From positions 1 through 30,188 of the forward strand of contig DATGKR010000174.1 in the NCBI GenBank assembly GCA_035294565.1: a stretch of DNA of 30,188 nucleotides, given 5' to 3'. Of the stretch, positions 25,849 through 30,188 are shown piece after piece. The stretch's first letter is position 1, and each line of letters begins with the position of its first letter. The notes beneath the pieces were generated by a model, which saw nothing but the letters and a program-made list of their open reading frames with translations, made no database searches and was not told the DNA's origin. Source of the stretch: DATGKR01 sp035294565 (GTDB lineage Bacteria > Actinomycetota > Acidimicrobiia > Acidimicrobiales > Palsa-688). The position numbers and the translations under genes were made by a program.

Positions 25849-26298
25849 TCAGGCTTCCTCTCGGGGTATCACGTAGAAGGGGTAGACCAGGTTGCGCCGG
25901 TCGTTCGTGGACCGGACCCGATAGGTGACGTGGATGTGGACGAGACCGCTGTCGCGCGCGTCGGGGACGACCTCCACCGCTTCGGTCTCCACCCGCGGCT
26001 CCCACTGGGCTATGGCCTCGCGCACCGCCTGGGCCATGTAGCCGAGGGTGTTGGCGTTGATCGGCTCGAAGAGGAGGTCCCAGATCTTGCAGCCGAACGC
26101 CGGCCGCATGACGCGCTCTCCCGGCGCAGTGGACACGACCACCCGGATCGACGAGTCCAGGTCCTCGACCCCGCCGGTGAGGGCGATGCCGCCCCGGTGG
26201 TCGACGCCCATCGGGAACCGGAACCCGCGACCGACGAAGCCGGGGTCGGCGACGATGCCGTCCGGTGCTCTGGGGGCCGGGGACTGGTCGGCGGCCAT
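25849..26298 (-). CDS. gp25-like baseplate wedge protein (Afp9/Pvc9 type)
   Basis: A 149-residue protein of the GPW/gp25 family, the wedge component that nucleates sheath polymerisation. Visible hallmarks are the GRGFRFPMGVD opening, GGVEDLDSSIRVVVSTAPGER, MRPAFGCKIWDLLFEP and, most diagnostic, the conserved EPR motif in AIAQWEPRVETEAVEV. The ATG at 26298 shares one base with the stop of the spike gene (TGATG), and the gene ends one base before the gpJ start. A PAAR tip gene, which often lies beside gp25 in such clusters, is absent at both junctions. Confidence 0.93.
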   Translation of the reverse strand: MAADQSPAPRAPDGIVADPGFVGRGFRFPMGVDHRGGIALTGGVEDLDSSIRVVVSTAPGERVMRPAFGCKIWDLLFEPINANTLGYMAQAVREAIAQWEPRVETEAVEVVPDARDSGLVHIHVTYRVRSTNDRRNLVYPFYVIPREEA

Positions 26299-28064
26299 CA
26301 GTTGATCATCACCGGCTGGCCGGCGAGCTTGGCGGGGCCCTGGCTCTGCACCTCGACGATCGCCCCGCCGAGCTTCGCCTCGGCGTTGGCCTTCATCTGC
26401 AGGGCGGCCTCGGCCTCGATGGACACCTGGGTGCCCTGGAGCTTGAGGGCGTTGTCCGCCTTCACGGTCACGTTCACCCCCTGAACGGCGACGTCGCCGC
26501 TGCCCGAGAACTTGATGGCCGTCCCGCCGGCGGTGATCTCGACGGGGGTCCCGGCGGGCACCGTGACGGCGAGCTTGTCCTGGCCGAGGTGCAGCGTGTG
26601 CTGCTTGCCCGCGAGCACCAGTTCTATCGCCTGCTTGTCTGCCGCTGTGCCGTCGAGGAAGGCGACCACATGGCCGAGGCGGGAGGTCATCGCCCGGGAC
26701 TGCACCTTGCCGTCGGCGATCTCGGTGGCGGGCATGGTGGCCTGTTCGCCGAAGAGGCCGCCGATCACCACAGGCCGCCGCGCGTCGCCGCTCTCGAAGC
26801 CGAGGAGCACCTCGTCGTCGACCTCGGGGATCCACACCGACCCCCGTTCCTTTCCTCCGCCGACCGTCACGACCCGCGCCCAGTCGCTCTCCACGTCGGC
26901 GCTGAGACCGGCGTACTTGACCCTCACCCGCCCCCAGTGCTTGGGGTCGTTGTTGCTGGTCACCTTGCCGACAGTGATCCCCGGGCGCAGGTGGGCGGGC
27001 CCGGCGTAGGCGCCGGCGCCGACACCACCGGCGAGGCTGTCCACCAGGCCGGTGGGGCGCCGCTCCCCGCTGGCGAAGCGGGTGACGAACCCGGCCGCCG
27101 GGCGGTACAGGTGCTCGACGAAGGTGATCGGATAGTCGCCGTCGAGAGGCCCGGCGCCGGACACCTTGGCCGTCTTGCCGAGGGCCACACCCCCATTTCC
27201 CTCCGCCACCCCTTTGGCGGTGACGCTCGCCGTCGCCGCCCGGTCGAGCACGGTCTGGGCGAGCTTGCCGGCTTCGGTGGAGCTGCCTGCGGCAAGCCCC
27301 CCGCTGAACACCCCCGCCGGACCGAAGGCCGAGTGCGCCTGCCTGGCGAGGTCGGCGAAGTCCGACCTCGCCAGCGGCGCCGACACCGTCGTGGCCTCGT
27401 GGCTGATCAGGTCCTGCTGGTCCCGGTCCCAGCCGTCGACGACCACCTGGGACGGTTGGAACCCCGCGGCGCGCGCCGAGAACGACCGCAGCTCGGCGCC
27501 GAGGGCGAGCGACACCTCGCCGTGCGACTTGGGTTTTTCGAAGTGCAGGGTGGTGCCCTCCACCCACCAGTCGAAGCCGCACCGGCGGGCGAGCTCGGTC
27601 ACCAGGATCAGGTCCGTCTCGGCTTGCATCAGGTAGTCGAAGCGCTCGCCGGACTCGTCGACACTGGGCGTGAGCCCGGCACCGGAGGCCAAGCTGGACA
27701 CGACGTCGGAGTAGGCGACGCCCTGGAAGACCTTCACCACCGTCTTGCGTCCCAGCCGGTGGCTCCTGTCGAGGGCGACGGCTACCAGCTCCGGCTGCTC
27801 CCCGGCGCGCTGCTCGCAGCTGAGGGTGGTCACCTCCGCCGAGATGAGGAGGTGATCGCCCGAGGGGTCTCTCACCTCGACAGTGGTGCCGAGCGACACC
27901 TTCTTCGACGAGAGGAGCGTGTAGCCCGGGTCGGTGAACCGCAGGGTGGCCCGGCCCGGGAGCTGGAACTCGAGCTCCACCCGGACCTCGACCAGGGCCT
28001 CCTGCCAGGAGGCCGCGAGCGGCGACCCGCCGAGATGAACGATCGGCGACAGTCCAACTGTCAT
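26298..28064 (-). CDS. VgrG/gp5-gp27-like spike protein (Afp8/Pvc8 type)
   Basis: A 588-residue central spike protein. Residues 1 to about 330 correspond to the gp27-like hub (phage late control D fold), including LTELARR-type sequence with CGFDWWVEGTTLHFEK near 155-170. Residues about 355-445 form the gp5 OB-fold (ITVGKVTSNNDPKHWGRVRV, then GSVWIPEVDDEVLLGFESGD, RPVVIGGLF). From about 500 to the end alternating short beta strands (GTAIKFSGSGDVAVQGVNVT, LKLQGTQVSIEAEAALQM) suggest the trimeric needle. No lysozyme or effector domain is attached. The ATG at 28064 is fixed by an ATGA overlap with the LysM gene; a longer open frame to 28616 is an Arg/His-rich shadow. It would puncture the target membrane. 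Confidence 0.93.
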   Translation of the reverse strand: MTVGLSPIVHLGGSPLAASWQEALVEVRVELEFQLPGRATLRFTDPGYTLLSSKKVSLGTTVEVRDPSGDHLLISAEVTTLSCEQRAGEQPELVAVALDRSHRLGRKTVVKVFQGVAYSDVVSSLASGAGLTPSVDESGERFDYLMQAETDLILVTELARRCGFDWWVEGTTLHFEKPKSHGEVSLALGAELRSFSARAAGFQPSQVVVDGWDRDQQDLISHEATTVSAPLARSDFADLARQAHSAFGPAGVFSGGLAAGSSTEAGKLAQTVLDRAATASVTAKGVAEGNGGVALGKTAKVSGAGPLDGDYPITFVEHLYRPAAGFVTRFASGERRPTGLVDSLAGGVGAGAYAGPAHLRPGITVGKVTSNNDPKHWGRVRVKYAGLSADVESDWARVVTVGGGKERGSVWIPEVDDEVLLGFESGDARRPVVIGGLFGEQATMPATEIADGKVQSRAMTSRLGHVVAFLDGTAADKQAIELVLAGKQHTLHLGQDKLAVTVPAGTPVEITAGGTAIKFSGSGDVAVQGVNVTVKADNALKLQGTQVSIEAEAALQMKANAEAKLGGAIVEVQSQGPAKLAGQPVMIN

Positions 28065-28726
28065 GTCGGCCCCGGTATGGCGAGCAGCCGGCCGGGCTTC
28101 AGCGCCAGCGGATCCTCGATGTTGTTGACCTCGGCGATCGACCGCCAACGCGTCGAGTCGCCTAGGTGCAGAGCCGCGATCCGGTCGAGCGTCTCCCCTG
28201 GCTGGACCCTGTGAACCCGGTGGGGGCGGGGAGTGCCGGAGGTCGGGTTCTGCGGGCCGAAGGCCATGTCCTGCTTGTACTGGGTGAGCACCATCGCCGC
28301 CCGTGCCCTCAGCGGGGTCCCGGTCGAGCTGAAGTACTCGAAGGTGAGGTCCAGTGAGGAGACGACGGCGGGGAACGAGTGGAAGTCGCCCCAGTGGAAC
28401 TTGACCCATGGCGGGCGGGTGTTGTTGGACTTCTCGTCGCTTCCGGGAAGGCTCGTGTCGACCTCCATCAGCTTGACGATCTTGCCCGTGTACTGGGTGA
28501 CGGCTTCGCCTGTGTCGGTGGTGTCGAAGAAGAGCGTCAGCCTCAGCTGTCCCGACGCCGCACCGGTGTAGCGCAGGGTCGGCACCCCGCGTCCGGGCAT
28601 GACGTCGCCGGCCCACCCGTTCACCTGGCTCAGCGCCAGGTCAGCGGGGTTGAAGAGGCAGTGGATGGTGTCGCCGCCCTCGGTCTCCAGGTAGGCCTTG
28701 TTGGAGCTGGTCTTCGGGGCGGGCAT
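28061..28726 (-). CDS. LysM-containing tube-initiator protein (Afp7/Pvc7 type, CIS_tube family)
   Basis: A 221-residue protein. Residues 1-155 match the contractile injection system tube/adaptor family: DTIHCLFNPADLALSQVNGW, LRLTLFFDTTDTGEAVTQYT, WVKFHWGDFHSFPAVVSSLD, LTFEYFSSTGTPLRARAAMV. Residues about 168-221 are a LysM domain (HRVQPGETLDRIAALHLGDS, WRSIAEVNNI, LKPGRLLAIP). In related phage tails such proteins link the spike hub to the first tube ring, and the LysM part probably packs inside the baseplate rather than binding peptidoglycan. The ATG at 28726 shares one base with the upstream stop (TGATG), and the stop overlaps the spike start. Confidence 0.92.
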   Translation of the reverse strand: MPAPKTSSNKAYLETEGGDTIHCLFNPADLALSQVNGWAGDVMPGRGVPTLRYTGAASGQLRLTLFFDTTDTGEAVTQYTGKIVKLMEVDTSLPGSDEKSNNTRPPWVKFHWGDFHSFPAVVSSLDLTFEYFSSTGTPLRARAAMVLTQYKQDMAFGPQNPTSGTPRPHRVHRVQPGETLDRIAALHLGDSTRWRSIAEVNNIEDPLALKPGRLLAIPGPT

Positions 28727-30188
28727 CAGAAGACCTCCGGATGGAAGCGGACGCCCCGCCGTTCGAGCTCGGCGAGGACCCTTTCCTCTACTGCCTCGAC
28801 GATCCAGTCGAGGGTCTCGGCGCTGATCCCGCTGGTGGACTGGTCCACCAGGGGCTGGCCGGCAGCGCCCTGCTGGGCTCCTGAGGTGAGCATTGAACCT
28901 CCCGGGAGTGGCGGTCGGATGGCTGCGCCGCCCGGCGGCCAGCTTGCGAGCACCCCGGGGGTGGCGCCCGGGACGGGCGTCACCCCGTGGCCGGGGTGGA
29001 CAACCGGCGCCACGGGTGCGCCTGACGGGAAGACCAGGCCGCCTGCGCCGCCGGCCGCGAGTCTCTGTTCCACCTGGGCGAGAAGGTCGTCCGGGCCGCT
29101 CTGGGCGCCCCCCGGCTGGCCTGGGCGATGGCGGGCGAAGGTGCGCCGGGCTCGGTGGGCGCCGCTGGCCCCGCCGGTCGCGGCTTCACGGTCGGCCCGG
29201 CCACTCGCAGCCCTGGCGGTCGGGTCTGCGAAGAGCCGTCCGAGCGCGCCGACCGTCAACGGGCTGGCCCCGGGTGCGACAGCTAGCCCGGCCGTGTCGG
29301 GCGGGAGGCCCGAGCCGGTGCGGCTTGCCTCGACGCGTCCTTCGAAAGCCCGGATCAGCGCGGCGACCCTGCGCCCGGCGTGGGCGGCCTGCCGCTCCTC
29401 GGGGCTGTCGTTGTCGTCGTCGAAGAAGCGGGGGGCGGGCGAGGGCCGCGAGGCGTGGACCAGCTCGTGGGCGACCACCTCGGCGGTGCGCGCAGAGACG
29501 TCGGGCGCAGCCGGGAGGTGGACGACGTTGTCGACTGTGGCCGCCCGCCGGCCGGCCTCGGCGAGGGCGGCGGCCGTCGCCGGCCCGCTGCGAACCCGGA
29601 TCGAAGCCGCCGCTGCGGGGCCGACGACCATGTCCGCCAACGGGCGGAGCTTCAGCGGGAGCGGCCGGTCCGGGTCGCGCCGGCGCCGGGCGACGGCTCG
29701 GGTGAAGCGATCGGCGGGGGTGAAACGGCCGGCCAGGCTGAGTGTGCCGGTGCGGGTGAAGCGGCCGGCGGGGGCGACACGGCCGGCGGGGGTGAAGCGG
29801 CCGGTGGGGGCTAGACGCTCGGCGCCCCGCGACGCGCCGGCGGCCACCCGTCCGGGCATGCGGCGCGGAGAGGCCGCCACCGGCCTACCCGGTCGGCGTG
29901 GCGCGACAAGCTCAGGGGCGACGGCAGTAGCGGGCCAGCCGGCGACGATAGGGACGCCCGCCTCGGGCGCGCCGAAGCGGAGCAGCCCCGAGGGGAGCCG
30001 AACCGGGAGGCTCCCTGCGCCCGAGGGCCGAAGGTGAGCGGCTTGCGAGGCTGGAACGGACACGGCGGCGGGTGTGCCACTCGCTCGCACCGCAAGCTCC
30101 CGGCTCAGCGACTGCGGGATCCGAGTCGACGCAGCCGGTGGCGGGGTGCCTCGCGCGGCTCGCCGTGGAGCGCGCCCCGCACCGCGCC
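28726..30188 (-). CDS. DUF4157-type protein with HELVH metalloprotease-like motif, N-terminus cut by window edge
   Basis: The frame is open to the right edge with no stop, so the true start is probably outside; 486 residues are visible. A GTG at 30090 is an internal alternative. The centre carries a divergent DUF4157 domain, common in eCIS clusters: LPLKLRPLADMVVGPAAAAS, IRVRSGPATAAALAEAG, VVHLPAAPDVSARTAEVV and the zinc-ligand-like HELVH near 29459-29473. DUF4157 proteins are suspected toxins, proteases or core accessories of these systems; whether this one is catalytic cannot be told. The N-terminal half is Pro/Ala/Arg-rich with hexapeptide repeats and looks disordered. The C-terminus ends in a charged helix (LDWIVEAVEERVLAELERRG), possibly an interaction tag. 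Its stop shares a base with the start of the LysM gene, making it part of the baseplate operon. Confidence 0.8.
   Translation of the reverse strand, partial: RGAGRAPRRAARGTPPPAASTRIPQSLSRELAVRASGTPAAVSVPASQAAHLRPSGAGSLPVRLPSGLLRFGAPEAGVPIVAGWPATAVAPELVAPRRPGRPVAASPRRMPGRVAAGASRGAERLAPTGRFTPAGRVAPAGRFTRTGTLSLAGRFTPADRFTRAVARRRRDPDRPLPLKLRPLADMVVGPAAAASIRVRSGPATAAALAEAGRRAATVDNVVHLPAAPDVSARTAEVVAHELVHASRPSPAPRFFDDDNDSPEERQAAHAGRRVAALIRAFEGRVEASRTGSGLPPDTAGLAVAPGASPLTVGALGRLFADPTARAASGRADREAATGGASGAHRARRTFARHRPGQPGGAQSGPDDLLAQVEQRLAAGGAGGLVFPSGAPVAPVVHPGHGVTPVPGATPGVLASWPPGGAAIRPPLPGGSMLTSGAQQGAAGQPLVDQSTSGISAETLDWIVEAVEERVLAELERRGVRFHPEVF
29707..29814 (-). repeat. Six 18-bp tandem units encoding hexapeptide repeats
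   Basis: Six consecutive 18-bp units, plus-strand consensus about GCGGCCGGCGGGGGTGAA, begin at 29707, 29725, 29743, 29761, 29779 and 29797. On the coding strand they give hexapeptides of the form FTPAGR (LAPTGR, FTPAGR, VAPAGR, FTRTGT, LSLAGR, FTPADR) in the N-terminal half of the DUF4157-type protein. Regular basic residues every six positions suggest an extended linker or binding segment. Such arrays can vary in copy number between strains. Confidence 0.9.

Noticed and set aside
28379..30037. Plus-strand open frame antisense to the DUF4157 and LysM genes
   Set aside because: Ala/Arg/Ser-rich without motifs; the minus-strand frames carry LysM, tube and HELVH motifs and are translationally coupled.
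22916..30188. Prophage tail or type VI secretion locus
   Set aside because: No capsid, portal, terminase or integrase, and no TssJLM or ClpV-type genes are seen. The combination of AAA+ ATPase, DUF4255, DUF4157 and LysM-tube protein is the eCIS signature.
1..30188. tRNA, rRNA, riboswitch or insertion sequence
   Set aside because: No cloverleaf-like segment, rRNA-like tract, transposase frame or terminal inverted repeats were seen. The only non-coding gaps of note are 209 bp and 189 bp, and both are described.

Overview
The window is about 70% GC by eye. GTG and TTG starts, almost no AT-rich intergenic DNA and long open antisense frames on every gene point to a high-GC actinobacterial-type genome. 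No rRNA, tRNA or marker gene narrows this further. The right two thirds holds most of the back half of a phage-tail-like extracellular contractile injection system (eCIS) locus. The left third holds a surface protein, a large STAND/WD40 protein and a solitary DNA adenine methylase.

Layout, left to right. (1) 1-3294, minus: a secreted protein, cut by the window edge, with a signal peptide and at least seven Ig-like repeats; the last two visible repeats are nearly identical at DNA level. (2) 3504-7337, plus: a 1277-residue HTH / nSTAND NTPase / transmembrane / WD40 protein, divergent from the first gene, with a plausible promoter and a 10-bp direct repeat between them. (3) 7402-8854, plus: a D12-class N6-adenine methyltransferase and a small DUF6582-like protein. 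(4) 8878-10845, minus: the eCIS AAA+ ATPase (Afp15/Pvc15 type). (5) 11035-22882, plus, divergent from the ATPase: a DUF4255 (Pvc16-type) protein followed by three paralogous single-pass membrane proteins of 749, 895 and 2068 residues, joined by 9-nt or 4-nt junctions. (6) 22916-30188, minus, convergent with the last: a tightly coupled baseplate operon, read right to left as DUF4157 protein, LysM tube-initiator, VgrG/gp5-like spike, gp25-like wedge protein, gpJ-like baseplate protein, gpI-like protein and a zinc-ribbon tail-anchored protein. Sheath, inner tube, tape measure and fibre genes are not in the window and presumably lie beyond the right edge.

How the parts fit: the minus-strand operon supplies spike and baseplate, while the ATPase and DUF4255 protein are the usual assembly/cap partners. 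The most interesting part is the trio of membrane proteins. Each has about 215 residues of beta-sandwich sequence, one membrane helix at the same position, then a chain of carboxypeptidase-regulatory-like domains (5, 6 and at least 15). By position and topology they are candidates for an envelope-anchoring or gating apparatus for an intracellular contractile particle, analogous in concept to the bitopic CisA protein of Streptomyces, but triplicated and greatly enlarged. That role is inference; the gene order, coupling and architecture are read directly from the sequence.
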